This document shows positions 7,928 through 16,599 of a DNA stretch of 37,720 bases, in pieces; within the stretch, counting starts at the first letter, position 1, and each line of letters opens with the position of its first letter. The translations under genes and the position numbers were made by a program. The notes beneath the pieces were generated by a model, which saw only the letters and a list, made by a program, of their open reading frames with translations, had not been told where the DNA came from and did no database searches. The stretch comes from an uncultured Fidelibacterota bacterium. Lineage in GTDB: Bacteria > Marinisomatota > Marinisomatia > SCGC-AAA003-L08 > GCA-002707645. Location of the stretch: positions 1-37,720 of the forward strand of contig CAJWAW010000004.1 in the NCBI GenBank assembly GCA_913020255.1, in the 5' to 3' direction.

Positions 7928-9054
7928 AGTTAGGAATAATAAGTCCATATCCTCCAATAAAGGGAGGCATAGCATCAGAAACTGAAGCAATATATCATAT
8001 ATTAAGTACTAAATATGATATTGAAATTATCAGTTATAATAAAATGTACCCAACATTTCTTTACCCTGATGATTCTCAGTATGACCATTCTATTAAAAAT
8101 ATAAAAAAGACAAATATCAACTTTTTATTAAATTCATTTAATCCTTTTTCATGGAAAAAAAGCACTAATAAAATACTTAAAACTAACTGTTCCCATTTTA
8201 TAATTAGATTTTGGAATCCCTTTTTTATTCCATTTTATTTATATCTAATAAAAAAAATTAGAGGGTATAATAATAAAATAAAAATATATTGTATCTGTGA
8301 TAATATTCTACCACATGAAAGAATAATCTTTGATAAGTATTTAATTCAATATTTTTTTAGAAAGTTTAATGGATATATCGTTATGTCTAATATTTCATTG
8401 AATTTATTAATGGGCATGATAAATAATAGAAAGTTAATTATAAAAAGTTTTTTGCCATTAAAAAATAAATATCAAGAAAATATATTGAAAGATGAAGCAT
8501 TAAAAGTTTTAAATATTAAAAAACCAAAATTATTATTACTTATGTTTGGTTTAGTACGTGATTATAAAGGATTAGATGTAGTGTTAAACTCATTAAAATA
8601 TTTAAAAGAATATGATATTAAATTATTAATTGCTGGTAAATGTTATAGTAGTAAAAATAAATATATTAAAATTATTAAGGATAATAATTTAAATAATATG
8701 GTTATTTGGCATGATAATTATATTCCTGAATCTAAAGTGAATTTATATTTTTCAGCAACAGATGCAGTAATTTTATCACACAAAAATATTTCTCAAAGTG
8801 GTACTATCCCATTATCATATCACTTTAATAAATTAATTTTAGCGAGTAATTTAGATAGCTTTAAAGAACATATAGATGATTCTAAAACTGGTTATTTATT
8901 TAATAAAAATGATGTGCAATCTTTATCAAATACAATTAAACATATTTATAAAAACCATGATTTCAAATTATCTGAATCATACATTAAAAATTATAAAACA
9001 AGATATTCTGATCAGAAAATTTTAGCTGATTATGATTCTTTATTTAGATTATGA
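7924..9054 (+). CDS. GT-B glycosyltransferase (GT4-like)
   Basis: A 376-residue cytoplasmic-type glycosyltransferase. The N-terminus, GIISPYPPIKGGIASETEAI, is the usual GT4 acceptor-domain start with a glycine loop. The C-terminal half has the donor-domain strands LLMFGLVRDYKGLDVVLNSL and KLLIAGKC, then VNLYFSATDAVILSHKNISQSGTIPLS, where family members normally have an E-x7-E type sugar-nucleotide site; here the first Glu is not evident. The closing YSDQKILADYDSLF is typical of the C-terminal helix. Start and stop overlap both neighbours by ATGA. It likely adds a hexose to a surface glycan made by this gene cluster. Substrate is unknown. Confidence 0.85.
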   Translation: MKLGIISPYPPIKGGIASETEAIYHILSTKYDIEIISYNKMYPTFLYPDDSQYDHSIKNIKKTNINFLLNSFNPFSWKKSTNKILKTNCSHFIIRFWNPFFIPFYLYLIKKIRGYNNKIKIYCICDNILPHERIIFDKYLIQYFFRKFNGYIVMSNISLNLLMGMINNRKLIIKSFLPLKNKYQENILKDEALKVLNIKKPKLLLLMFGLVRDYKGLDVVLNSLKYLKEYDIKLLIAGKCYSSKNKYIKIIKDNNLNNMVIWHDNYIPESKVNLYFSATDAVILSHKNISQSGTIPLSYHFNKLILASNLDSFKEHIDDSKTGYLFNKNDVQSLSNTIKHIYKNHDFKLSESYIKNYKTRYSDQKILADYDSLFRL

Positions 9055-9890
9055 TATCTCCGTTTATAAATATATTAATATTAAATTGGAATGGTCAAAA
9101 AGTTTTATTTGATTGTGTGCAATCTATCTTACAAAGTGACTATAAAAAATATTGTATTACAATTATTGATAATGGCTCTACTGATTCATCATTAGAATCA
9201 ATTACTGCTTTAAATTCAGATATTATCAACTTTATTAAAATAAATCAAAATGTAGGTTATGCTAAAGCTTATAACTATGCATTTGAAAAAATAATCAATA
9301 ATAAAGATGATTTTTATTTTATATTAAATAATGATACTGTAATTGAATCAAATACATTATCTCAATTAATTTTAGCTTTGAACAAATATGGTGATAATAA
9401 TATTTTTGGCCCTAAAATTATAAATTTTTTTGATGGAACTATTTGGTATGCAGGAGGAGCATTAAATCCTTATACATTTAGTGCAAATAATATTGGCATT
9501 AATAAAATTGATATAATGACGGAATACAAAACAGGAAAAACTGATTTTGTATCAGGTTGTTCATTATTTATTAAAAAAGATATTTTAAATAAAATAGGTG
9601 GATTTAATAAAATTTATAGATTTTATTATGAAGATGTTGATTTATGTTTAAGGGCTAAATCATTAAATGTTAATTCTTTTTTTGTAAATAATAGTTTAGT
9701 GAAACATAAAATTTCTCATTCTATGGGTGGTAGGTATAGCATTTTAAAATTCTATCTAAAAACAGTCTCTAAAATTAAATTTATTTTTTCTAATAATTCA
9801 TTTTTTAAATCAATTTTATATTTATTAATTAATATTTTATTATTACCATTTTTCTTATTTTATAAAATAATAACAATTTTATTAAAATGA
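9051..9890 (+). CDS. Family 2 glycosyltransferase, rhamnosyltransferase-like
   Basis: A 279-residue GT-A enzyme: ILNWNGQ at the start, IIDNGSTDSSLE, NVGYAKAYNYAF, ILNNDTVIE carrying the metal-binding acidic pair, DFVSGCSLFIKKDIL, and YYEDVDLCLRAK with the catalytic-base region. This set is typical of the GT2 subgroup that includes WbbL-type rhamnosyltransferases. A C-terminal hydrophobic helix (about residues 253-278) suggests membrane anchoring. Overlaps of 4 bases on both sides tie it to the GT4 gene before and the YfhO-type gene after. The donor sugar is a guess from subgroup likeness; the enzyme class is firm. Confidence 0.88.
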   Translation: MISPFINILILNWNGQKVLFDCVQSILQSDYKKYCITIIDNGSTDSSLESITALNSDIINFIKINQNVGYAKAYNYAFEKIINNKDDFYFILNNDTVIESNTLSQLILALNKYGDNNIFGPKIINFFDGTIWYAGGALNPYTFSANNIGINKIDIMTEYKTGKTDFVSGCSLFIKKDILNKIGGFNKIYRFYYEDVDLCLRAKSLNVNSFFVNNSLVKHKISHSMGGRYSILKFYLKTVSKIKFIFSNNSFFKSILYLLINILLLPFFLFYKIITILLK

Positions 9891-12271
9891 AATTCTATAA
9901 AGAATATATTTTTGCAGCTTTAATGCTAATATTTTTAGTTGCTTTTTTATTTAACGAATTGATAGGTGGTAGTTTTATTTTTACTAGTGGTGATACTCTT
10001 TCTCCAATTGCTGTTAAAAATGCATTATTAAATTACTCATCAAAATATAGTTACTTGCCACTTTGGTTCCCCTGGATATTAGGTGGAATGCCCATGATTC
10101 ATTCATTAATGAGTATTTCTAATTATTATTTGCCGCATCATATAATGTTATTATTACATGATTTAGGTATTCCTTGGTTTTGGTATTTTATTTTTCATCT
10201 TTCATTTGGTGGTTTAGGTATGTATTCTTTACTAAGATATTTAAAACAGCATCAATATATATCACTATTTGGTTCATTATTATTTACTTTTATGCCTTAT
10301 ATGATAACAATGACTGCATATGGCCATGGAAGTCAAATGATGACAGCTTCATATATACCATGGATTATTTTATTTTTATTTAAAATTTATGATAAAAATA
10401 AATTAATTGACTATGCATTGTTTTCACTTTTAATTGGCTTGCAATTATTAAGAGGTCATATACAAATCTCTTATTATACTTGGATGATGATTGGATTATT
10501 TTTTGTATTAAGTTTATTTAATAATAAAAATATCAGTCTAATTAGAATATTTAAGAAAAATGTTCTTGTATTATTTTCCTTGTTTTTAGGAGTATTATTA
10601 TCATTATCTATATATCTTCCAGTTTTGAATTATAGTAGCTTTTCAACAAGAGGGAGTTCTTCAGGTGGTGTAGGAATTGATTATGCAACTCAATGGTCAA
10701 TGAGTTTTAAAGAATTATTTACATTAATTTTTCCTTATTCAATGGGATTTGGCGGAAAATTATATTTTGGTGATTTACCTTTTACAGATTTTCCAAATTA
10801 TATCGGTATATTAATTATCATATTTTCTTTTATAGGCTTATTAAAATCTAAATTAAAGCAACATTATAAAATCTATTTTTTATTAATAGTAGTCTTTTCA
10901 ATTTTAATCTCTTTAGGAAGTAATTTCATTCAATTTTATAATTTTTTTTATAATTACTTTCCACATTTCAATAAATTTAGGGTCCCATCATATATATTGA
11001 TTTTAACAAATTTCTCATTAATAATTTTAAGTTCTTTTGGCTTATCATTTATATTAAAATCTATTAACAATCAATTTTCAAAGAATAAAAATATTTATTT
11101 AATTTTACTTTTACCATTACTTGTATCAATTTTATATATTATAAATTATAAATTATTAATTCCTGATTCATATTTGAATTATGATATTTTAATTAATCAA
11201 ATTAAACAGGATGGTTATTTTTTATGTATAATTTCATTTTTAATACTAATTATTTTTATTTTATTTAATTATAAAAAATATAATCCTAATATTTTTTGCA
11301 TTTTTGTAACAGTTATTACTTTTATTGATTATTATAGAATTAACTCTGAGATAATTAACCCTCAAAATCATATCCCTCATAAAAAAATTATTCAGTCCAG
11401 TGATTATATTAATAATTATTTATTAAAAGATGAGTTAACTGATTATTTACTAAATGATGCAAGTAAATATAGAATACTTGATTTTGTTGGAGATCAAAAT
11501 AGATGGGCTATTCATAATATTGATAATATAAGTGGATATTATCCTGCTAAACTTAATAATTATCAGATGTTTTTAAATAATATCAATTCAAAAGGTTATC
11601 AAATATGGCCTGAAGGAGTTTTAAAATTACTTAATATTAAATACTTTGTTTTACCTGGTCCTGTAATAGATAATAGTTTATTTAATAATCTTGGTTATAA
11701 GGAAATGTATTTTTTTGGAAATTATAAAGAATTTAATGGTAAGCTTGTTGATGTGAGTTTATATAAATATAATAGTTTTGCAAAGCGATTATTTTTCACT
11801 AATCAGATTCAAGTTTTGGATAAAATTAATATATATAATAAGGTGCTATCAGATAATTATGACCCTTATGAGATAGCATATATAGAATCTGAAAATTTAA
11901 ATGGTAAAAATCATATGATTAATCAGTCATTTGATTCATCAGATCGTACTGTGGAGATACTTCATTGGGAAGCTGATAAAATAAGATTTAAAACAAGTTC
12001 TAGCTTTGATCAATTTCTTATTATGAGTGAAATATTTTATCCAAATGGGTGGGAAGTTTATAATAATGGAGTTAAAAATAAAATATATGAAGTTAATAAT
12101 TTAGTTAGAGGTTTATTCATTCCTAAGGGAGAAAATGAATTTATTATGATATTTAAACCTAATGATATTAAACTTGGTAAGTATATTTCAATAATTGGGT
12201 ATCTATTAATTTTACTACTAATTTTATTACATTATAAAAAACACATTATAAAAGTAAATGAAAAGATATAA
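9887..12271 (+). CDS. YfhO-family multi-membrane protein (probable GT-C-like glycosyltransferase)
   Basis: A 794-residue protein with about a dozen membrane helices in residues 1-490 and an exoplasmic C-terminal domain before a last helix near residue 770. YfhO (PF09586) features are seen: FTSGDTLSPI and WFPWILGGMPMIHSL in the first loop, YGHGSQMMTASYIPW in a later loop, and the C-terminal SEIFYPNGWEVYNNG...VNNLVRGLFIPKGENEF beta domain. In Firmicutes, YfhO proteins help glycosylate lipoteichoic acid using undecaprenyl-phosphate sugars. In Gram-negative FCB bacteria the role is unknown, but the polyprenyl-phosphate transferase gene at the head of this run fits a shared pathway. It overlaps the third glycosyltransferase by 4 bases and the kinase gene by 14. 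Confidence 0.85.
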   Translation: MKFYKEYIFAALMLIFLVAFLFNELIGGSFIFTSGDTLSPIAVKNALLNYSSKYSYLPLWFPWILGGMPMIHSLMSISNYYLPHHIMLLLHDLGIPWFWYFIFHLSFGGLGMYSLLRYLKQHQYISLFGSLLFTFMPYMITMTAYGHGSQMMTASYIPWIILFLFKIYDKNKLIDYALFSLLIGLQLLRGHIQISYYTWMMIGLFFVLSLFNNKNISLIRIFKKNVLVLFSLFLGVLLSLSIYLPVLNYSSFSTRGSSSGGVGIDYATQWSMSFKELFTLIFPYSMGFGGKLYFGDLPFTDFPNYIGILIIIFSFIGLLKSKLKQHYKIYFLLIVVFSILISLGSNFIQFYNFFYNYFPHFNKFRVPSYILILTNFSLIILSSFGLSFILKSINNQFSKNKNIYLILLLPLLVSILYIINYKLLIPDSYLNYDILINQIKQDGYFLCIISFLILIIFILFNYKKYNPNIFCIFVTVITFIDYYRINSEIINPQNHIPHKKIIQSSDYINNYLLKDELTDYLLNDASKYRILDFVGDQNRWAIHNIDNISGYYPAKLNNYQMFLNNINSKGYQIWPEGVLKLLNIKYFVLPGPVIDNSLFNNLGYKEMYFFGNYKEFNGKLVDVSLYKYNSFAKRLFFTNQIQVLDKINIYNKVLSDNYDPYEIAYIESENLNGKNHMINQSFDSSDRTVEILHWEADKIRFKTSSSFDQFLIMSEIFYPNGWEVYNNGVKNKIYEVNNLVRGLFIPKGENEFIMIFKPNDIKLGKYISIIGYLLILLLILLHYKKHIIKVNEKI

Positions 12272-13445
12272 TAATATAAGAATAACAATTTTTGGTACTG
12301 TAATAGTTTTAGCTGTTGCTTTTTTTTTAATTAACTCATTACTTATAAATCAACTGAGAAATGAATTAAATAAACAAGTTAAAACTATCGCAAATATATA
12401 CTATGAAAAATTAATTAATGAAGATGTTGATTCACAGTACTTGTTAGAAACTTTATTACCACTTATCAATCAATTAGATGTTCCAATGATTATATCTACA
12501 CAAAAATCTGATGGCACATATAATTATCAACATATTAATGTCCTTGATGAAGATATTTATATAAATGAAGAAATTCAATCTAATTTAAAAAAAATTGTTT
12601 ATCAAATGGATAAGATTAACAAGCCCTTAACAGTTATAGAATTAAATAATATACCAATAATACAGATTCACTATGGTGATTCTGTATTAATTGAGAATAT
12701 TAGATGGATACCTTTTATTGAAATTTGTTTTGCTGTAATAGTATTATTATTAATGATTATTGGATTTAATTTAATATGGTCAAATGAGAAAAATCATGTT
12801 TATGTTGGGATGGCAAAAGAAACTGCTCATCAATTAGGAACACCAATATCTTCATTAATGGGTTGGCTTAAGCTACTGGAAAATGATTCTAATAATAAAG
12901 AAAAAATATATTCATCAATGAAAAACGATTTACAGAAACTAGATAATATATCAGCTAAATTTAATAAAATTGGTTCTAAACCTAAATTAATTGATATAGA
13001 TTTAAAGGATTTAATTGATGATGTCATTAATTATTATAAGATTAAATTACCAAAAACTAAAAAAATTAAAATTAATTATTTTTCTGATTATAATGATGAT
13101 ATAAAAATAAAGGGGGATAGGATTTTATTATATTGGGCCTTTGAAAATATAATTAAAAATTCAATTGATTCAATCAAAAAAAGTGAGGGATATATTAATG
13201 TTGAATTAGACATAATTAATGATAAGGTTAGAGTTGCATTTATTGATAATGGTTTAGGTATCAGTAGAAAAAATAAGAAAAATATATTTAAGCCAGGCTT
13301 TAGTACAAAATCAAAAGGGTGGGGTATAGGTCTCAATTTATCAAAAAGAATTATTGAACATATTCATAGAGGCTCTTTGAAATTATTAAAATCAAATAAT
13401 AACAAAACTATTTTTGAAATTATTTTAAATCTTTCTGTTTCTTAA
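12258..13445 (+). CDS. Sensor histidine kinase (orphan)
   Basis: A 395-residue membrane kinase. Two membrane helices (about residues 9-29 and 149-172) enclose a periplasmic sensor region of about 120 residues with no recognised domain. The dimerisation box is KETAHQLGTPISSLMGWL with the phosphoacceptor His191. The ATPase domain has the N box ENIIKNSIDSI, the G1 box IDNGLGIS, the F-like KPGFSTKSKGWG, and the G2 segment GIGLNLSKRII. No HAMP domain is evident and no response regulator lies nearby. The start overlaps the YfhO-type gene by 14 bases, so it is probably translated in coupling with it and may sense something linked to the glycan pathway; that link is inference. The last six codons overlap the end of ftsZ on the other strand. 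Confidence 0.93.
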   Translation: MKRYNNIRITIFGTVIVLAVAFFLINSLLINQLRNELNKQVKTIANIYYEKLINEDVDSQYLLETLLPLINQLDVPMIISTQKSDGTYNYQHINVLDEDIYINEEIQSNLKKIVYQMDKINKPLTVIELNNIPIIQIHYGDSVLIENIRWIPFIEICFAVIVLLLMIIGFNLIWSNEKNHVYVGMAKETAHQLGTPISSLMGWLKLLENDSNNKEKIYSSMKNDLQKLDNISAKFNKIGSKPKLIDIDLKDLIDDVINYYKIKLPKTKKIKINYFSDYNDDIKIKGDRILLYWAFENIIKNSIDSIKKSEGYINVELDIINDKVRVAFIDNGLGISRKNKKNIFKPGFSTKSKGWGIGLNLSKRIIEHIHRGSLKLLKSNNNKTIFEIILNLSVS

Positions 13446-14594
13446 AAATGTAGGTATATCTAAATCTTCACCAAATTTTATTTTATCAGTTTCTTTTTTT
13501 GTATCATCATTATCTTCAATTATTTTCTTTGATAATGTTGTCTCTTCAATTTGATCATCTATTTTAGTTGAATGTTCAAAATATTTTTTTTGTATATCAA
13601 CTTCAGTATCTGGATTGTAAAATTCAGGATTATCATCATTGTTGAGTCCCGTTGCTATTACAGTTATCCTTATTTCATCATTTAAATTAGGGTCAATAAC
13701 ACAACCAAGTATAACATTAGCATTTTCTCCAGATTCTTGATAGATTATATTTGAAGCATCATTTAGTTCTCTCATAGTCATGTTTTTTGGACCAGAAACA
13801 TTAACAAGTAAACCTTTTGCACCTTGTATGCTAGCATTTTGTAATAGAGGTGAATTAATAGCTTGCTGTGCAGCTAAAATTGCTTTTTCTTCGCCCATTG
13901 CAATTCCAGTTCCCATTATTGCATCACCCATATTCTTCATTATAGTTCTAACATCTGCAAAATCCAGATTGATTAAACCAGGTTTATTTATTAAATCAGA
14001 TATTCCTTTTGTAGCTTGATTTAATATGCTATCAGCTAATTTAAATGATTCAGTAACTGTAGTATCTTCAGATGCAATTTCTAATAGTGTCTCATTTGGT
14101 ATTACAAGTAAAGTATCACAGTTTTTTTTCATTTCTTTAATACCTTCTACTGCTCTCTTTTTTCTTATAGGTCCTTCAAATGCAAATGGCTGAGTAACTA
14201 TTCCTACAGTTAAGGCTCCTAACTCCTTAGCAATTTTTGCTATTGCAGGAGCAGCACCTGTTCCAGTACCACCTCCCATACCAGCTGTTATAAAAATCAT
14301 ATCAGCATGATTTAATTCTTTTACAATAACTTCTTTGTTTTCTTCAACTGCATCTTTGCCAATTTCTGAATTTGCTCCTGCTCCTAAACCCTTAGTTAAT
14401 TCTTTTCCAATTTGTAGCTTAATTTGAGAATTATTGTTTTCTAAGTCTTGTGCATCTGTATTTATTGCAATAAAATCAACAGAATTCATTCCATCTTGTA
14501 TCATTCTATTGAGTGCATTTCCACCACCGCCACCAACTCCTACTACAATAATTTTTGCTTTTTGATCTGATAGATTAGCTGGTTCAAATAACAT
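13425..14594 (-). CDS. ftsZ: Cell division protein FtsZ
   Basis: Tubulin-like GTPase that polymerises into the Z-ring. Of 389 residues, the GTPase fold covers about 12-325: VGVGGGGGNALNRMI, the tubulin signature GGGTGTG at residues 107-113, and the T7 loop NLDFADVRTIM with its catalytic Asp. A charged, variable linker of about 50 residues follows. The C-terminal conserved peptide is DLDIPTFLRNRKI, which normally binds FtsA and other membrane anchors. It is the last gene of the 14-gene - strand operon. It has the best ribosome binding site of the cluster (AAGGAG at 14602-14607, 7 bases before the ATG). That fits the need for far more FtsZ than the other products. The last six codons lie antisense to the histidine kinase gene end. 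Confidence 0.98.
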   Translation of the reverse strand: MLFEPANLSDQKAKIIVVGVGGGGGNALNRMIQDGMNSVDFIAINTDAQDLENNNSQIKLQIGKELTKGLGAGANSEIGKDAVEENKEVIVKELNHADMIFITAGMGGGTGTGAAPAIAKIAKELGALTVGIVTQPFAFEGPIRKKRAVEGIKEMKKNCDTLLVIPNETLLEIASEDTTVTESFKLADSILNQATKGISDLINKPGLINLDFADVRTIMKNMGDAIMGTGIAMGEEKAILAAQQAINSPLLQNASIQGAKGLLVNVSGPKNMTMRELNDASNIIYQESGENANVILGCVIDPNLNDEIRITVIATGLNNDDNPEFYNPDTEVDIQKKYFEHSTKIDDQIEETTLSKKIIEDNDDTKKETDKIKFGEDLDIPTFLRNRKI

Positions 14595-14601
14595 GATTTT
14601 T

Positions 14602-14607
14602 CTCCTT
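14602..14607 (-). promoter_or_regulatory. Strong Shine-Dalgarno of ftsZ
   Basis: On the - strand this reads AAGGAG, 7 bases ahead of the ftsZ ATG. It sits in the 14-base ftsA-ftsZ gap, the largest gap inside the dcw operon. Most other junctions here overlap and have weaker or no such motif. It fixes the ftsZ start. Confidence 0.85.
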
Positions 14608-14608
14608 A

Positions 14609-15865
14609 TTAGTTAAAGTATTTTATAATTTCATTAAATTTTTTCTTAATTAAAGAATAAATCGTTTTATCCTTTTTTAAATTTATTTTTTCATACAGAC
14701 TGTTTCTATTATTTATGACATATTGAACTATTCCTATTGCTGTTGAAAATCTTGGATTATTTATAATTTCAATTTTCCCGTTAATTGAATCTGGAATACC
14801 AGTTTTAATTGGCATTTTAAATATTTCTGAAGCTAAATCAGATATATTTTTCATTGCTGATCCACCTCCTGTTAAAATAATTCCAAATGTAAAATCTCCT
14901 TTAAATTCACTTTTATTTATTTCATTTTTAGAAAGAGTAAAGATTTCAATTAATCTTGGTTGTATAATAGTTGCTAAATCTTTTTCTGATATTTCCTGAT
15001 CGTCTCGTCCATTAGTTCCTAATATTTTTATTTTATTATCAGAATTAGCTAATGATTCTTTGGCTATTCCATATTTACATTTTAATATTTCAGCTTGTTC
15101 CATAGATGTTTGTAAACCAAATGCAATATCTTTAGTGATATTTTCTCCACCTAAGGGAATAGCACCTGTGTGCATTATAGAATCATTATAATGTATAATT
15201 ATGTCACTTGTTCCTCCACCAATATCAATTAATATAGATCCTAATTTTTTTTCATTATCATCTAGGACAGAAGAGGAAGAAGCTAGTGGTTCAAGTATAA
15301 AACCATCAACATCTATACCGCATTGTTCAATACACGTTTCTAAATCTTTTTCGATATTTCTTTGGATTGTCACTAAATGAACATTTGCTTCTAATCTATG
15401 TCCAGATAACCCTAAAGGATTTTTGATACCTCTTTTTTCATCTACTTTAAATTCTCTAGATAAAATATGTAGTATTTTTCTATCTGGTGATAAATTTATT
15501 GCTTGCGAGTGTTCAAGTACTTTATCGATATCTTTTTGGCCTATTTGTTCTCCAGCTGGATTTTTATATTCATTAGATGATATTGAAATAGCTCCTGAGC
15601 AGTTAATTCCTTTAATGTGTTCACCCGTTAGCCCAACATAAGCTGATTCAACTTCAATACCTGCTTGCTTTTCAGCTTCCTTAATAGCTTTATTTATTGA
15701 GATAGTAGTTTTTTCAATATCTACAACTATACCTTTATTTAATCCATTTGAATTGCTTTTACCAAACCCAAGAATATTTAGTATTCCATCTTTCTTTTCA
15801 GCAATTATTACAGCTATTTTAGTTGTTCCAATATCAATACCTGTAATGATCTTAGAATCTTTCAT
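14609..15865 (-). CDS. ftsA: Cell division protein FtsA
   Basis: Actin-like ATPase of 418 residues that anchors FtsZ filaments to the membrane and recruits later divisome proteins. Actin-fold phosphate loops are present: GIDIGTTKIAVIIAE near the start, IDIGGGTSDIIIHY (phosphate 2) and GIILTGGGSAMKNI (adenosine loop). The SHS2/1C subdomain lies between residues about 85 and 165. The C-terminal LIKKKFNEIIKYF is an amphipathic helix suited to membrane targeting. The gene lies 2 bases after ftsQ and 14 before ftsZ, the classical ftsQ-ftsA-ftsZ order. Confidence 0.97.
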   Translation of the reverse strand: MKDSKIITGIDIGTTKIAVIIAEKKDGILNILGFGKSNSNGLNKGIVVDIEKTTISINKAIKEAEKQAGIEVESAYVGLTGEHIKGINCSGAISISSNEYKNPAGEQIGQKDIDKVLEHSQAINLSPDRKILHILSREFKVDEKRGIKNPLGLSGHRLEANVHLVTIQRNIEKDLETCIEQCGIDVDGFILEPLASSSSVLDDNEKKLGSILIDIGGGTSDIIIHYNDSIMHTGAIPLGGENITKDIAFGLQTSMEQAEILKCKYGIAKESLANSDNKIKILGTNGRDDQEISEKDLATIIQPRLIEIFTLSKNEINKSEFKGDFTFGIILTGGGSAMKNISDLASEIFKMPIKTGIPDSINGKIEIINNPRFSTAIGIVQYVINNRNSLYEKINLKKDKTIYSLIKKKFNEIIKYFN

Positions 15866-15867
15866 AA

Positions 15868-16599
15868 TTATATCTTTCTTTCTTTAACAATAATTTGATT
15901 AGGGATTGAAACATTAACATATTTATAGGCGTTTATATTTTTTTTATCTTTAATATTATTTATAAATTGGATTAGTTTGTATGTATCATTTTCAATATTA
16001 TTTTTGTTTAATTTTATATATGTATTATTATCTATAGTCATGTATGAAAATTCGGATTTGATATTTATTTCTTGAATTGATTCGTATAATTTTAAATCTT
16101 TATTAATTATAAATTTTAAAATGTTAGTTGTTTTAATAACATCTTGTTCACTATAATTTTCAAATGATATTATAGGAACAGAATAGTGATTGATTGAATT
16201 AATATTTGCATGTATTTTAGTTAAATTTTCATCTATTAAATAATTTTGATTATTATTAGAGAATAAAGCTATTGGGGTAATCTCTTTAACTACTATTAAT
16301 ATAGTTGAAGGAAATGTTGTATAAATTTTTGATGCTGATATATAATCATTTTTAATTATTTCTTTATTTATTAAATCAATATCTACGTTAAATATATTTT
16401 TATTATCTATGTTTTTTTGAACTACATTCTTTATGAAAGAATTATTAACAAATTTATTTCCTGAAATTTCAATATTACAGATAGAATATTTATTTGATAT
16501 TTTTACATACTGAAAAGAATATATTACTAGAATTAATAAAAATAATGATGAAATATAATTTATAATTTTATCTATTTTAATTTTCTTAGCTTTTTTCAT
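15868..16599 (-). CDS. ftsQ: Cell division protein FtsQ/DivIB
   Basis: A 243-residue single-pass membrane protein of the divisome. A short basic cytoplasmic N-terminus (KKAKKIKIDK) precedes a membrane helix at about residues 13-31. A POTRA domain follows (about 38-108), with the typical ICNIEISGNKFVNNSFI start and the DYISASKIYTTFPSTILIVV end; then the beta domain. Sequence identity to model FtsQ is probably low, so the call rests on topology, POTRA pattern and position between murC and ftsA. The ATG is preceded by AAGGA at a spacing of 5 bases and lies inside the last codons of murC (14-base overlap). FtsQ bridges FtsL and the missing FtsB partner in other bacteria; no FtsB is found in this window. 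Confidence 0.9.
   Translation of the reverse strand: MKKAKKIKIDKIINYISSLFLLILVIYSFQYVKISNKYSICNIEISGNKFVNNSFIKNVVQKNIDNKNIFNVDIDLINKEIIKNDYISASKIYTTFPSTILIVVKEITPIALFSNNNQNYLIDENLTKIHANINSINHYSVPIISFENYSEQDVIKTTNILKFIINKDLKLYESIQEINIKSEFSYMTIDNNTYIKLNKNNIENDTYKLIQFINNIKDKKNINAYKYVNVSIPNQIIVKERKI

Noticed and set aside
13780..14019. + strand open frame inside ftsZ
   Set aside because: Lies fully antisense to the conserved FtsZ GTPase domain; no start signal or family likeness.
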